Positions 1 to 9,297 of a DNA stretch of 64,000 nucleotides are shown here, piece by piece. Position numbers and translations under genes: made by a program. Origin of the DNA: JBDTVS01 sp040007095. Lineage in GTDB: Bacteria > Acidobacteriota > Vicinamibacteria > Vicinamibacterales > CAVVIG01. The number at the start of each line of letters is the position of its first letter. Positions within the stretch are counted from its first letter, which is position 1. A model generated the notes under the pieces. That model was given only the letters and a program-made list of their open reading frames with translations. It had not been told where the DNA came from and searched no databases. The DNA is taken from contig JBDTVS010000090.1 in NCBI GenBank assembly GCA_040007095.1, forward strand, positions 1-64,000, in the 5' to 3' direction.

Positions 1-1
1 C

Positions 2-781
<780 letters not shown>

Positions 782-870
782 ACTTAAAACTCGTCTTCAC
801 TTCTCAGTTCTCAGCTTTTCGATGGCAGCCCGAACTCTCGGGAAACTGGGGCGTAGACCTCGAAAATCAA

Positions 871-897
871 AAGGGCCGCGAATTTATCGCGGCCCTT
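871..897 (-). terminator. Rho-independent-type terminator hairpin between convergent genes
   Basis: A perfect 11-bp stem (AAGGGCCGCGA at 871-881, its complement at 887-897) encloses the 5-base loop ATTTA. Read on the minus strand, the stem is followed by TTTTGATTTTCG, a usable U-rich tract, so it best serves the prolyl isomerase gene at 925-1635. It may also stop transcription from the amidase side, where the tail is less U-rich. Confidence 0.75.
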
Positions 898-924
898 GTC
901 ATAGTCCTTTTAAGTTCGAAGTTC

Positions 925-1635
925 TCAGTTCTCGATCGTGGCCTTCTTGATGTAATCGAGCTTGGGGTATTCCTTGGTCAGATAGGCGTTGCCTTCGGTG
1001 GTGATCCGGCCCTGATCGGGCACGTTCTGCCGCCCGTAGCCGCTATAGAGCTTGTCGACGTTCTCCATCCCCTGGACGACCTGACCGAACGGGGCGAAGC
1101 CCTGGCCGTCGAGACCGGTGTTGTCGACGAAGTTGATGAAGACCTGGGTCGACCGGGAATTGGGGGCGGACGACTTGGCGAACGTCACGTAGCCTTTTTT
1201 GTTGCTCTGCTTGACCGGGTCGTCCATGAAGTTCGAGCGGCCCCACGCCGACTGGATGCTCGGGTCGCCGTGCATCCCGAACTGGGCCATGAACCCATCG
1301 AGGACACGGAAGAACCGGATGTCGTCGTAGAACCCGTTCTTCACGAGGTTGTAGAAACGGTCGGCGCCGAGCGGGGCCCAGTCGCGGTGCACCTCGATGA
1401 CGAAGATGCCGGCGCTCGTATCAAACTTTGCCTTGAACGTGTCCGGTGCCTTCTCGGTGAGCTGCGCCGGCGTGCGAAGCTTCGCTTTGTTCGGATTGGC
1501 GGCGGCGGCGGGTGCCGCGCCCCCCCGCGGCGCACTGGTCCGCGCGCCTGGGGTCTGTCCCGCAAATGCCGCGTTCGCCGTCATCACGCCTATCGCCACA
1601 GCCATCGTTGCCACCACCGTCTGACCAATCCTCAT
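925..1635 (-). CDS. Secreted cyclophilin-type peptidyl-prolyl cis-trans isomerase
   Basis: 236 residues. The start at 1635 is chosen because AGGAG lies just upstream and the protein then opens with a clean signal peptide (MRIGQTVVATMAVAIGV...ANAAFA). The frame extends 23 codons further upstream but without such features. After an Ala/Pro-rich linker, the cyclophilin fold runs from about residue 65: FDTSAGIFVIEV, FFRVLDGFMAQFG (catalytic Arg region) and the S-x-Q-x-F segment of the active site (STQVFINF). It should catalyse prolyl isomerisation on exported proteins in the periplasm. A second, signal-less cyclophilin is encoded at 2645-3163, with a PhzF-like gene between, so this is a small cluster of folding-related genes. 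Confidence in family is high; the substrate is unknown. Confidence 0.9.
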   Translation of the reverse strand: MRIGQTVVATMAVAIGVMTANAAFAGQTPGARTSAPRGGAAPAAAANPNKAKLRTPAQLTEKAPDTFKAKFDTSAGIFVIEVHRDWAPLGADRFYNLVKNGFYDDIRFFRVLDGFMAQFGMHGDPSIQSAWGRSNFMDDPVKQSNKKGYVTFAKSSAPNSRSTQVFINFVDNTGLDGQGFAPFGQVVQGMENVDKLYSGYGRQNVPDQGRITTEGNAYLTKEYPKLDYIKKATIEN

Positions 1636-1728
1636 GTCACTCTCCTTTTCGGTCCCCAGTATGAAGAAATGCGACGGTCTCTGCATCAAGACGTCGTCTT
1701 TCACAGCTCTCGTGTTCCGACACTCGTT

Positions 1729-2646
1729 CTACGCCAGGTACAGCAACCCCTCACCCGCGAATACCGCCGTGCCACCGACGCGCACCGTCACGATCTCGCC
1801 GCGGTCGACGCCGATCGAAATGTGCACGTGACTCGGCCGGCCCATCCTGACACCCTGCAGGCTCAGCATCGCGGCCGCATGGTCAGAGGTTACCGCACCA
1901 TGGCGGACAAGGTAACAGCCGAGAGGGCCGCTTGCGCCGCCGGTCGCCGGATCTTCGCCGATTCCCAAACTGGGCGCAAACATCCGGCTGTACGCCGTCG
2001 CTTTGTCGGCCCCCGGCTCGAGGGAGAAAAAGAACGCGCAATCCGGAGGGGCTGCCAACGCCGCCATGAACCGGGACCACGCGGCACGGTCCAGCACCGC
2101 TTGGTCGACTTCGCGCCGCGAGGCGATCGGCACGAACAGGCAGGGCATGCCGCACGAGGCCACCTGCACGGGCAGCCGGGCTGCGCCGACTGCGCTTTCG
2201 GGAAGGCCGAGCATCGCCGCCGCGCCGGCAAGGTCGTCGAGGAGCGGCCCGAATGTGGGACTCAACTGGGTCATCCACGCAAACGCGAGGTCGTCGCCCT
2301 TCCAGGTCAGCGACACCGGCACGGGACCGACGCCCAGACCGAACACAAACTGTTCAAGCGGTGGCTGCACCAGACCGGTCCGCACGAGCGCGAACATGCT
2401 GCCGATTGTCGGGTGACCGGCCATCGGGAGCTCGTCGCTCGGCGTGAAGATCCGCATCCGGACGTCGGTGTCCGACCGTTCCGCCGGCAGCACGAAGGTC
2501 GTCTCGGAGAAGTTCATCTCGTTGGCGATCGCCTGCATGGTTTCGGCGGACAACCCGCGTCCGTCGGGAAATACGGCGAGCTGATTCCCGCCAAACAGGC
2601 GGTCGGTGAAGACGTCGAAGTGAAGGTAGCGGTATGATTTGGCCAT
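1729..2646 (-). CDS. PhzF family isomerase/epimerase-like protein
   Basis: 305 residues from the ATG at 2646. The N-terminus YLHFDVFTDRLFGGNQLAVF and the segment NEMNFSETTFVL are hallmarks of the PhzF/diaminopimelate-epimerase-like fold; the Glu of the SET motif is the usual catalytic acid. The C-terminal half repeats the fold, with EDPATGGASGPLG. Characterised members isomerise small metabolites (phenazine precursors, for example), but most bacterial paralogs have unknown substrates, and no phenazine genes are nearby. The frame is open 50 codons further upstream, but that part is not family-like. The chosen start codon overlaps the start codon of the divergent cyclophilin gene by two bases, and no good Shine-Dalgarno sequence is visible on this strand. 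Confidence 0.88.
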   Translation of the reverse strand: MAKSYRYLHFDVFTDRLFGGNQLAVFPDGRGLSAETMQAIANEMNFSETTFVLPAERSDTDVRMRIFTPSDELPMAGHPTIGSMFALVRTGLVQPPLEQFVFGLGVGPVPVSLTWKGDDLAFAWMTQLSPTFGPLLDDLAGAAAMLGLPESAVGAARLPVQVASCGMPCLFVPIASRREVDQAVLDRAAWSRFMAALAAPPDCAFFFSLEPGADKATAYSRMFAPSLGIGEDPATGGASGPLGCYLVRHGAVTSDHAAAMLSLQGVRMGRPSHVHISIGVDRGEIVTVRVGGTAVFAGEGLLYLA

Positions 2647-3163
2647 GCTATACGCGCATTTTACGACCAGTGAAGGAAACTTCACCGCGCGCCTGTTCGA
2701 AGAAGAGGCGCCGAAGACTACCGCAAACTTCGCGGGCCTGGCCGACGGATCGAAGGAGTGGACCGACCCCCGCTCCAACAAGAAGACCAACGCCAAGTAC
2801 TACGACGGTACCGTGTTCCACCGCGTCATTGCGGATTTCATGATTCAAGGCGGCGATCCGCTCGGTCAGGGCACGGGCGGGCCCGGCTACACGTTCGCCG
2901 ACGAGTTCTCGCCGCGGCTTCGGCACGACCGGCCCGGGCTGTTGTCGATGGCCAATCGTGGCCCGAACACAGGCGGCGGCCAGTTCTTCATCACCCTCGT
3001 GCCAACGCCCTGGCTGGACAACAAGCACGCGATTTTCGGCGAAATCGTGGAGGGGATGGACGTCGTCGAGGCCATCGGCCGCACACCGACGATCAAGCCG
3101 AGCGACCGCCCGGTCAAGCCGATCACCGTTCAGGCGGTGACGATCGAGCGGCGAACCGAGTGA
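2645..3163 (+). CDS. Cyclophilin-type peptidyl-prolyl isomerase, cytoplasmic
   Basis: 172 residues from ATG 2645 (a TTG two codons upstream, at 2639, is possible). It lacks a signal peptide and starts directly with the fold: LYAHFTTSEGNFTARLFEE. The active-site blocks are intact: VFHRVIADFMIQGGDP (catalytic Arg and Phe), GGGQFFITLVPTPWLD (Gln and Phe of the pocket) and the HAIFGEIVEGMDVV block. It is therefore a canonical small bacterial cyclophilin that accelerates Xaa-Pro isomerisation in the cytoplasm. It is transcribed away from the PhzF-like gene, whose start codon overlaps this one, so its promoter must lie inside the PhzF-like gene. Confidence 0.93.
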   Translation: MLYAHFTTSEGNFTARLFEEEAPKTTANFAGLADGSKEWTDPRSNKKTNAKYYDGTVFHRVIADFMIQGGDPLGQGTGGPGYTFADEFSPRLRHDRPGLLSMANRGPNTGGGQFFITLVPTPWLDNKHAIFGEIVEGMDVVEAIGRTPTIKPSDRPVKPITVQAVTIERRTE

Positions 3164-3182
3164 CGATGAATCGCTTGTCCCG

Positions 3183-3260
3183 TCATCTGGTCATCGATTG
3201 ACCAATGGATAGGCATTGGACTGGCCACATCGAACAATCGGTCGTCGAATGACCAGATGA
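3183..3260. repeat. Inverted repeat upstream of the TonB-like receptor gene
   Basis: TCATCTGGTCAT at 3183-3194 is repeated inverted at 3249-3260 (ATGACCAGATGA), with weaker pairing further in. The right arm contains the presumed start codon of the receptor gene (ATG at 3257). The motif is a short tandem (GACCAGATGACCAG), like other dispersed simple repeats in this window. Confidence 0.6.
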
Positions 3261-5677
3261 CCAGACTCGTACGCACGCATCTCCTCGTCGCAGCCGCGTT
3301 GACGCTGGCCGGGCCGACGGCCTTCGCGCAGAATGCTCCCGAGCGGCCGATGCTCGGGTCGACGTTTACCGCGCCGGTTCTGGCCGACTTGCCCACCGGG
3401 ACCAACCTCTATTCGGTCTTCGACGCGATCCCCGCGGAAGTCATCTCGGATCGGGTCGACACTGGCGGCCTGTATTCCGGACAAGCCGCCCGCGTCGGCA
3501 GCCACGGCAGTTCGTGGACGCAGACGCTGTTTCGGCTGGGAGAGGTTGACATCACCAACCCGGACGGCACCGGCACGCCGATGCTGGTGCCCGGTGTCTA
3601 CGTGTGGGACCGCGTCGACGTGACTACCGGTCTGATGCCGATCGAGATGAACGCGCCCGGGATGGCGGTGACCCTGGTGCCTCGCCGGCCGTCGTCGATC
3701 TGGACCCGCCAAGTCGAGTTCGTCGGCGCGGGAACCGCGCTGCTCGCGAGGCAGGCGCCCACCAATCCCCCAGGCCTCGCGACCCAACACTCGTTGGCCG
3801 ATGGCCATGTCCTTCTGAGCGGCCCGATCATCCCCGGTCGTCTCGGGATCGTTTTCGCCGGCGGCGCGACGACCTCGACGCGATTCGAGCGCGCCGATCC
3901 CAGGCTGATCGATTCGACCATCGCGTCGGCGTTCACGCACCTGGTGTTCACTCCGAATCTCCGGAATGAGGTCCGCGCGATCGGCTGGGTCGAGCACGCG
4001 AGCTATCCCTACGCCAACCGCGTCGCGTTCGCGCAGCCGTTGGCCGCGGAGAGCGTCGATGCCGAGCACGGACAGATCAGTTGGGAGCATAAGACGGCAA
4101 CAGACGGACAGGCCGCGTTGTTCGCCAGCTTCGCGAGGCGAGCCCAGAGCCATGACTTGCAGGCTACCTCGGCGCTCGTCGCTGAACGATTGACCGCCGG
4201 CCCGATTCCGGAGCTTCTTCATCCAGCCAACGGATCCGCGCTGACGTGGTCGGTCGGCACGCGCTTCAAAATGGGCTCGCTGTCCGCAACCAGCACCGGC
4301 CATGTGCTCCGCGGAGGCGTCAGCGTGTCCGGCGCCTCCGCGACGTCGCGATCGTCATTCAACGGCCGCATTGGGGAGCTGATCGCCGGCGTCCCGGCCC
4401 GGGTGTGGGACTACACCAGCCCGACGGTCGATTCCCAATGGGGCCAGACATCCTTTGTCGCGTACGGGGCCGACACGATCACCCTGCGTCCTGGTCTGAC
4501 ACTCGAGGCCGGCGTGCGATTCGAAGCGCTGCGCGCATCGGCCGAGGGAAGCGCCAGCGCGATTGTCTGGCGAAACTGGCTGCCGCGCGCGAATCTGCGG
4601 TGGGAAATTGTCGACTACGCCAAGATCGCGGCGGTCGCGGGCTTCGCGCGCTACGGCAATCGGCTGCCCTTGAACGACCTCGCCGTTGGCGACCCCGCCG
4701 CACCCTTCGCGCGGGTGTACCGATGGGATACGAACGCGGCCAGCCCGCGTCTCGCGGATCTCGGACCACTGGTTGCCCGCGTCGGACCCGGCACCGGCGG
4801 CAACAATCAATTCACCGCGATCGATCCCAACATCGTGCGTCCGTACATGGACGAGTTCGTCGCCGGCTTCGAGTCACGGCCACGGGCAGGCACTCTCATT
4901 CGCCTCGCCGCGCTGGCGCGGCGCGAAAAGCAGCTGCTCGGCCTCGTGAATATCGGCGTGCCCGAGTCAGCGTATATCGCGACGGCGATTACCGATCCGG
5001 GCGACGACCACGCCGGCAAACAGCAGTTGCCGGTCTACAGTCGGCCGTCAGCCACCTTCGGACTCGACCGCTACCTGCTCACGAACCCCGCCGACAACCA
5101 GTCCACCTTCGTCGGCGTCGAGTTCACCCTGCAGACCACGCTCAAGAACGCGTTCCTCATGGCCGGGGCCACGGCCGGGCGGTCCGAAGCGATTTCCGCC
5201 AATATCGGTTTCACGCCGCTCGAAAACGACGCGGGTGTGCTCGGCGACGTCTTCATCGATCCGAACTCCCGTACCTTCGCCCAGGGTCGGGTGTTCTCGG
5301 AGCGTGGCTACACCATCAAGACAGCCGGCGTCTTCACGCTGCCGTGGGACGTGAAGCTGGGTTATGCGGCGCGATACTCCGACGGCCAGCACTTCGCACG
5401 CCTTGTCGTCGTCCAGGGCCTGAATCAGGGACCGGAAGCGGTCCGGGCGTTTCGAAACGGGGCCACTCGGTTCACGTTCACGGGAACGCTGGACGGACGC
5501 TTGCAGAAGGCCTTCGCGGTCTCTGGGCACCAGCTTGCGGTCTTCCTCGATGCGTACAACGTGCTGAACCTGGCCTACGAGATCGAGGAGTTCGACGTGA
5601 CCGGTCCGACGTCGCGGCTGACCTCGGCCATCCAACCGCCACGCACGGTGCACCTGGGCGTGCGGTTGACGTTCTAG
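3257..5677 (+). CDS. TonB-dependent receptor-like outer membrane protein
   Basis: 806 residues. A signal peptide is present (TRLVRTHLLVAAALTLAGPTAFA). There is no carboxypeptidase-regulatory-like domain; a plug-like domain follows directly (NLYSVFDAIPAEVISDRVDTGG, then GVYVWDRVDVTTGL), and the remainder is an Asn/Tyr/Phe-rich alternating pattern typical of a 22-strand barrel, ending in HLGVRLTF with the terminal Phe needed for outer-membrane assembly. It resembles the plug and barrel of Oar-like acidobacterial receptors. The cargo cannot be deduced and no transport or TonB genes adjoin it. The start lies inside a short palindromic repeat and has no clear Shine-Dalgarno sequence, so a slightly different start is possible. 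Confidence 0.8.
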   Translation: MTRLVRTHLLVAAALTLAGPTAFAQNAPERPMLGSTFTAPVLADLPTGTNLYSVFDAIPAEVISDRVDTGGLYSGQAARVGSHGSSWTQTLFRLGEVDITNPDGTGTPMLVPGVYVWDRVDVTTGLMPIEMNAPGMAVTLVPRRPSSIWTRQVEFVGAGTALLARQAPTNPPGLATQHSLADGHVLLSGPIIPGRLGIVFAGGATTSTRFERADPRLIDSTIASAFTHLVFTPNLRNEVRAIGWVEHASYPYANRVAFAQPLAAESVDAEHGQISWEHKTATDGQAALFASFARRAQSHDLQATSALVAERLTAGPIPELLHPANGSALTWSVGTRFKMGSLSATSTGHVLRGGVSVSGASATSRSSFNGRIGELIAGVPARVWDYTSPTVDSQWGQTSFVAYGADTITLRPGLTLEAGVRFEALRASAEGSASAIVWRNWLPRANLRWEIVDYAKIAAVAGFARYGNRLPLNDLAVGDPAAPFARVYRWDTNAASPRLADLGPLVARVGPGTGGNNQFTAIDPNIVRPYMDEFVAGFESRPRAGTLIRLAALARREKQLLGLVNIGVPESAYIATAITDPGDDHAGKQQLPVYSRPSATFGLDRYLLTNPADNQSTFVGVEFTLQTTLKNAFLMAGATAGRSEAISANIGFTPLENDAGVLGDVFIDPNSRTFAQGRVFSERGYTIKTAGVFTLPWDVKLGYAARYSDGQHFARLVVVQGLNQGPEAVRAFRNGATRFTFTGTLDGRLQKAFAVSGHQLAVFLDAYNVLNLAYEIEEFDVTGPTSRLTSAIQPPRTVHLGVRLTF

Positions 5678-5776
5678 AACGCCCTTCAAATAGTCATCCC
5701 GGCGGGACGCCCAGCCAGAGCAGGTGGGGGGGCGAGAGAAGCACGCTACACGCTGTCGAAAAGCTCGGGCCTCCGG

Positions 5777-6598
5777 CTATGTGCGTTCCTGCGGTACGGC
5801 GAACACATCGAAATGCTTCCAGCGCCGGAAGGCGCCCGGACCGAGTTCCTCTCCCCGGTATTCGACCTCCCCTTCGCACTTGAACAGACGATAGCCGAGC
5901 CGGCGCAGGTCGCCCTCGTAGGCATCGCGCTCCGCGTTTGGCAGGTGCTTGTAGATTTCGGTCTTGATGTACGGGCGTGCGTCGGCAATCAGTTCGGCCA
6001 TCGACTGCACGACGGAACGATCGAACCCTTCGGTGTCGACCTTGATGTAGCGCAGGCGCGGCAGGACGTCGGGGGCATGCCGGCGCAAGTACTCCGACAA
6101 GTTACGGCCCTCGACGCGGAGCCGATCGAAATGGCCGTGTCTCCAGCGGGCGATGCGATCGTGAAAGCCGCCGTTGCAAAAACCTGAATCCGAATACTCG
6201 AACTCGAATTGGCCGTCGGTCGGCATCGCGGCAAACATCAAGGGCGACACGCGTGCCTTCTCCGGATTCAGCGTGGCGTTCGCCGCCAGCACCTTGAACA
6301 CATACGGGTTCGGCTCGAGCGCGAACACAAGACCCTTTGCGCCGACCGCCAACGCGATCGGGAGCGTCGAATCACCCGTGTGCGCGCCGATGTCAATGGC
6401 GACGTCGCCCTCATGCAGGAAGGTGCGCAGCGCGTCGACGCTCGCCTGCGTCACGACCTTCGGCGTCTCGCCGGGATGTCGCCATCGGGCGAACCGGATC
6501 TCGCCGTCGGTCGGCAGCATGAACGTCGTCACTTCGTACGGATACTCTCGCGGCACCCCCCGCCAGCCCAGCGCGCGGGGCACGTCTTTCAACTTCAC
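5777..6598 (-). CDS. FkbM family SAM-dependent methyltransferase
   Basis: 273 residues from a GTG at 6598. The SAM-binding motif AIDIGAHTGDSTLP lies at about residue 68, followed by FALEPNP, and the FkbM signature RYIKVDTEGFD is near residue 185. Members O-methylate sugars or polyketides; the target here is unknown. An in-frame TAA directly precedes the GTG, so no longer start exists. The Shine-Dalgarno-like GGAG six to seven bases upstream lies inside the terminal inverted repeat of the miniature element at 6603-6760, so this element appears to set the translation signal. No sugar-pathway genes adjoin it. Confidence 0.88.
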   Translation of the reverse strand: MKLKDVPRALGWRGVPREYPYEVTTFMLPTDGEIRFARWRHPGETPKVVTQASVDALRTFLHEGDVAIDIGAHTGDSTLPIALAVGAKGLVFALEPNPYVFKVLAANATLNPEKARVSPLMFAAMPTDGQFEFEYSDSGFCNGGFHDRIARWRHGHFDRLRVEGRNLSEYLRRHAPDVLPRLRYIKVDTEGFDRSVVQSMAELIADARPYIKTEIYKHLPNAERDAYEGDLRRLGYRLFKCEGEVEYRGEELGPGAFRRWKHFDVFAVPQERT

Positions 6599-6765
6599 TT
6601 AGTACTCCGTTTCGCAATTACGCCAACGTATCGGGCGCCGATGCATCCCGCCTCGCGGCGTTGCTCGTCGGTCAAATGCTCCCGGCATTCTTCCTCCTCG
6701 CGCCTGGCGATCCGGGCGCCTCGACGCCCGAATACGTCACCGTAATTGCGAAACGGAGTACTTAG
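6598..6765. mobile_element. MITE-like element with 20-bp perfect terminal inverted repeats and 5-bp target duplication
   Basis: The left repeat TACTCCGTTTCGCAATTACG (6603-6622) is exactly inverted at 6741-6760. The direct repeat CTTAG flanks it at 6598-6602 and 6761-6765, as expected of a target-site duplication. The 158-bp interior carries no transposase. Imperfect pairing continues inward, so the element could fold as one long hairpin. A 51-bp core at 6639-6689 matches, at about 43 of 51 positions, a core inside the element in the radical SAM gene (37163-37213). Mobility is inferred from structure only. Confidence 0.75.
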
Positions 6766-6932
6766 GAGGATTGCAGAATTGCCCGATTGCAGCAAGGACA
6801 GGTGGTGGCCACGGTCGCGATCGACCGATGCCGCTCACCTTTCGTGGCGCCTGCGGCCACGAAATCACGCAAACACGAAGAATTGAACGTTGGGCCAAAG
6901 CCCAATGCGTGAACGTACAAGTCTAAAGCGAA

Positions 6933-8279
6933 CTAACGGGTCAGGAGCCGTCCCCGTGGGATGGACGAGGGCTCGGCGCGGGGCGCCACGACATGTCCGC
7001 GCAAATACGTCCGTTCGACGCGGCCACGAAGGCGCCGGCCGTCGTACGGCGTCAGCGGATGCCGATGGTGCAACCTCCGCGCGTCGACAGTGACCTCGAC
7101 ATCGGGATCCCAGATCACGAGGTCGGCGTCGGCCCCGCCCTCAATAGCGCCCTTGCTGACAAGCCCCGCGAGTTGCGCTGGGGCGCGGCACATCCACTGC
7201 GCCAGCTGATTCAAGGAATAGCCTCGAGACGAAGCCTCGGTCCAGGTGGCCGCCAGCGCGACTTGCAGCGACGAGATGCCGCCCCACGCCCGCAGAAAAT
7301 CGCCGGTATCGAGCCGTTTCATCGCCGGGGGCGATGGTGAATGGTCGGACGCCACCATCTGAATGGTGCCGCCCGCCAGTGCGCCCCACAGCCCTTCGCG
7401 ATTGTCGCGCTCACGCACCGGAGGCGCGCACTTGAACGCGGTGGCGCCGTCCCGAATTTCCTCTGCCGCGAAGGTGAGATAGTGCGGACACGTTTCAGCA
7501 GTCAATGGCAGACCCGAGGCTCGTGCTTCGCGGATCATCGCCAGCGCCTCGGACGAAGCGAGGTGGACGATGTGAGTGCGGACCCCGTGCTGACGGCACA
7601 ACGCGATCAGCAGCGCAATGGCCTCGTTCTCGGCTGCCTTGGGTCGCGTCGCCAGATACGTCGCGTACCGGCGCGGATCGCTGGTTCCGATTCGCGCCTG
7701 AGCCGTCGCGATGGGACCAGGCAACTCCGCATGCGCGAGGAGCGGCGCACCCAGTCTGGCGAGGATCGGCATCGCCGCGTGCAGGTCGCCTTCCGTGACC
7801 GACTCGAATTCGTCGACGCCGGACGGCACGAGAAAACACTTGAACCCGAGCACGCCGGCCGACCAGAGCGGCTCGAGAGCCGCGCTGTTGCCAGGCACGA
7901 CGCCACCCCAGAATCCGACGTCGACGAAGCACTTGCCGTGAGCCGCGCGCCGCTTCGCCTCCAATGCCTCGACGCTGGTCGTCGCCGGAATGCTGTTCAG
8001 CGGCATATCCACGATCGTCGTCACGCCGCCCGCCGCGGCCGCGCGCGTCGCGGTCTCGAAGCCTTCCCAGTCGGTGCGGCCCGGTTCGTTGACATGGACG
8101 TGCGTGTCGACGACGCCGGGCATCACGACGAGGTCTCCGGCATCGTCGAGCCGGCAGTCGGCGGGTATGAGGTCGAACTCGAAGACGCCGACGATCGCAC
8201 CGTCCCGAATGTGGATCGACGCCGGGCGAACGCCATCGGCGAACACGACGCGCCGGCTTCGAACCACCAGACCGGTCAT
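6933..8279 (-). CDS. allB: Allantoinase / cyclic amidohydrolase (dihydroorotase family)
   Basis: 448 residues. Metal-binding HxH lies in the VVDTHVHVNEPGRTDWEGFE block, which matches allantoinases closely; the bridging carboxylated Lys is expected in GFKCFLVP; THIVHLAS supplies a further His; ASDHSPSPP holds the late Asp. Family members open the hydantoin ring of allantoin to allantoate in purine catabolism. The length is normal. No other ureide genes are visible, although an amidase is encoded at the window start. Distinguishing allantoinase from hydantoinase by eye relies mainly on the HVNEPGRTDWEG and MPLNSIPATTS blocks, which favour allantoinase. Confidence 0.85.
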   Translation of the reverse strand: MTGLVVRSRRVVFADGVRPASIHIRDGAIVGVFEFDLIPADCRLDDAGDLVVMPGVVDTHVHVNEPGRTDWEGFETATRAAAAGGVTTIVDMPLNSIPATTSVEALEAKRRAAHGKCFVDVGFWGGVVPGNSAALEPLWSAGVLGFKCFLVPSGVDEFESVTEGDLHAAMPILARLGAPLLAHAELPGPIATAQARIGTSDPRRYATYLATRPKAAENEAIALLIALCRQHGVRTHIVHLASSEALAMIREARASGLPLTAETCPHYLTFAAEEIRDGATAFKCAPPVRERDNREGLWGALAGGTIQMVASDHSPSPPAMKRLDTGDFLRAWGGISSLQVALAATWTEASSRGYSLNQLAQWMCRAPAQLAGLVSKGAIEGGADADLVIWDPDVEVTVDARRLHHRHPLTPYDGRRLRGRVERTYLRGHVVAPRAEPSSIPRGRLLTR

Positions 8280-8763
8280 GGAGTCGTGCCCTCGGAATCA
8301 AAGCCCAAAAGAAACGCTCGAGGGGACCTGATGTCGGTATGACCTGTCCGGATCCGATGCTCGTGAAACCGTTCGAACACCCCGTTAGTGTCGCGTCTCC
8401 CATGGTTGTTGGCAAATTGGCGGAGCGAGGCGGCGGGCGTCACGGGACAGGCAGTCCTCGAAAAACGTGGCCGATGAGCTTCGCCACGGCAAGCTCCGAG
8501 CCGGCAGTGAGCTCCGCTGAAGAATCCAGTCGGCTGAGGGGCCGGCCGCGAACTTACGCTATCCTTGCAGGACAACATTTTACGAGCACGTTGCGAAATC
8601 AGACAATGAACCACAAAGGACACAAAGATCACGAAGCAGACGGAGAGATTCTTTGTGTTCTTTGTGTCTTCGTGGTTCCGGATCTCAATTCTGCAACCCG
8701 TTCCAAGTCCTGCCAGCGATCGCGACCGTCGCCCGGGCAGCACCACGTTCAGGAGAGACCTGC
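8280..8763. other. Intergenic region with a hairpin repeat, no gene seen
   Basis: This 484-bp stretch separates the allantoinase and the iron-sulfur subunit, which are divergently transcribed. Its frames lack family resemblance and normal codon use. It holds one hairpin repeat (8608-8678) and presumably the promoters of both flanking genes, although no strong consensus promoter was found. Confidence 0.5.
8608..8678. repeat. Heptamer-periodic hairpin repeat (CACAAAG type)
   Basis: The left arm (8608-8636) is built of AACCACAAAG, GACACAAAG, ATCACGAAG units and the right arm (8651-8678) is its near-inverted copy ending in CTTCGTGGTTC. The same architecture recurs at 27456-27544, and a related CAGAG/CCGAG variant at 31589-31657. 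Confidence 0.75.
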
Positions 8764-9213
8764 ATGATTGCCCTCACCGTCAACGGGAAGCGCTACGACG
8801 TGGACGTCAGCGCCGACATGCCGCTGCTCTGGGTGATTCGCGACACCATCGGCCTGACCGGCACGAAGTTCGGCTGCGGCCTTTCGCAGTGCGGGGCCTG
8901 CACCGTGCATCTGGACGGGCAGCCGACCCGATCCTGCGTCACGACGATCTCGAGCGTCGGCGCCAAAAAGGTCACCACCATCGAAGGCCTGTCGCCGACC
9001 ACAAGCCACGCGCTGCAGGTGGCGTGGATTGCCGAACAGGTCCCTCAGTGCGGCTACTGCCAATCCGGGCAATTGATGTCCGCCGCGGCGCTCCTGACCA
9101 AGACGCCGAAACCGTCTGATTCCGACATCGACGCCGCCCTCTCCGGCAACATCTGCCGATGCGGCACGTATCAACGCATTCGCCGTGCGATTCATCGCGC
9201 GGCGCGAACCTAG
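8764..9213 (+). CDS. (2Fe-2S)-binding small subunit of a molybdenum hydroxylase (isoquinoline 1-oxidoreductase alpha-like)
   Basis: 149 residues. The start at 8764 is preceded by AGGAGA, while the frame upstream is not family-like. An N-terminal plant-type ferredoxin cluster is shown by FGCGLSQCGACTVHLDG plus the later Cys of RSCVTT; the second cluster by QCGYCQSGQ and ICRCGTYQRIR. It passes electrons from the molybdopterin subunit to an acceptor. The next gene encodes that subunit. A flavin subunit is absent, as usual for the two-subunit isoquinoline/aldehyde type, so the electron acceptor is probably a membrane cytochrome encoded elsewhere. Confidence 0.95.
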   Translation: MIALTVNGKRYDVDVSADMPLLWVIRDTIGLTGTKFGCGLSQCGACTVHLDGQPTRSCVTTISSVGAKKVTTIEGLSPTTSHALQVAWIAEQVPQCGYCQSGQLMSAAALLTKTPKPSDSDIDAALSGNICRCGTYQRIRRAIHRAART

Positions 9214-9269
9214 TGTCCCGAATCAGAGATTCGTCGACATTTAGTCAACGAATTTCTGATTCGAAACAC
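9213..9269. repeat. 26-bp inverted repeat hairpin between the two oxidoreductase subunit genes
   Basis: The arms 9213-9238 (GTGTCCCGAATCAGAGATTC...) and 9244-9269 pair with four mismatches around the loop ATTTA. It begins at the last base of the stop codon of the small subunit and ends 28 bases before the next gene. No U-tract follows, so it is more likely a dispersed palindrome or an mRNA processing/stability element than a terminator. Confidence 0.7.
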
Positions 9270-9297
9270 CACGAGTCTGACGTCAGAGGCTGAAACC

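Noticed and set aside
1270..2637. 455-codon open frame on the plus strand
   Set aside because: It is antisense to the prolyl isomerase and PhzF-like genes, rich in Arg/His/Gly, and has no family resemblance. Such long antisense frames are common in high-GC DNA.
6840..6864. Hairpin TTTCGTGGC / GCCACGAAA as a terminator
   Set aside because: A 9-bp stem with a 7-base loop but no U-tract on either strand, and both flanking genes are on the minus strand with the hairpin in the presumed promoter region. The role is unclear.
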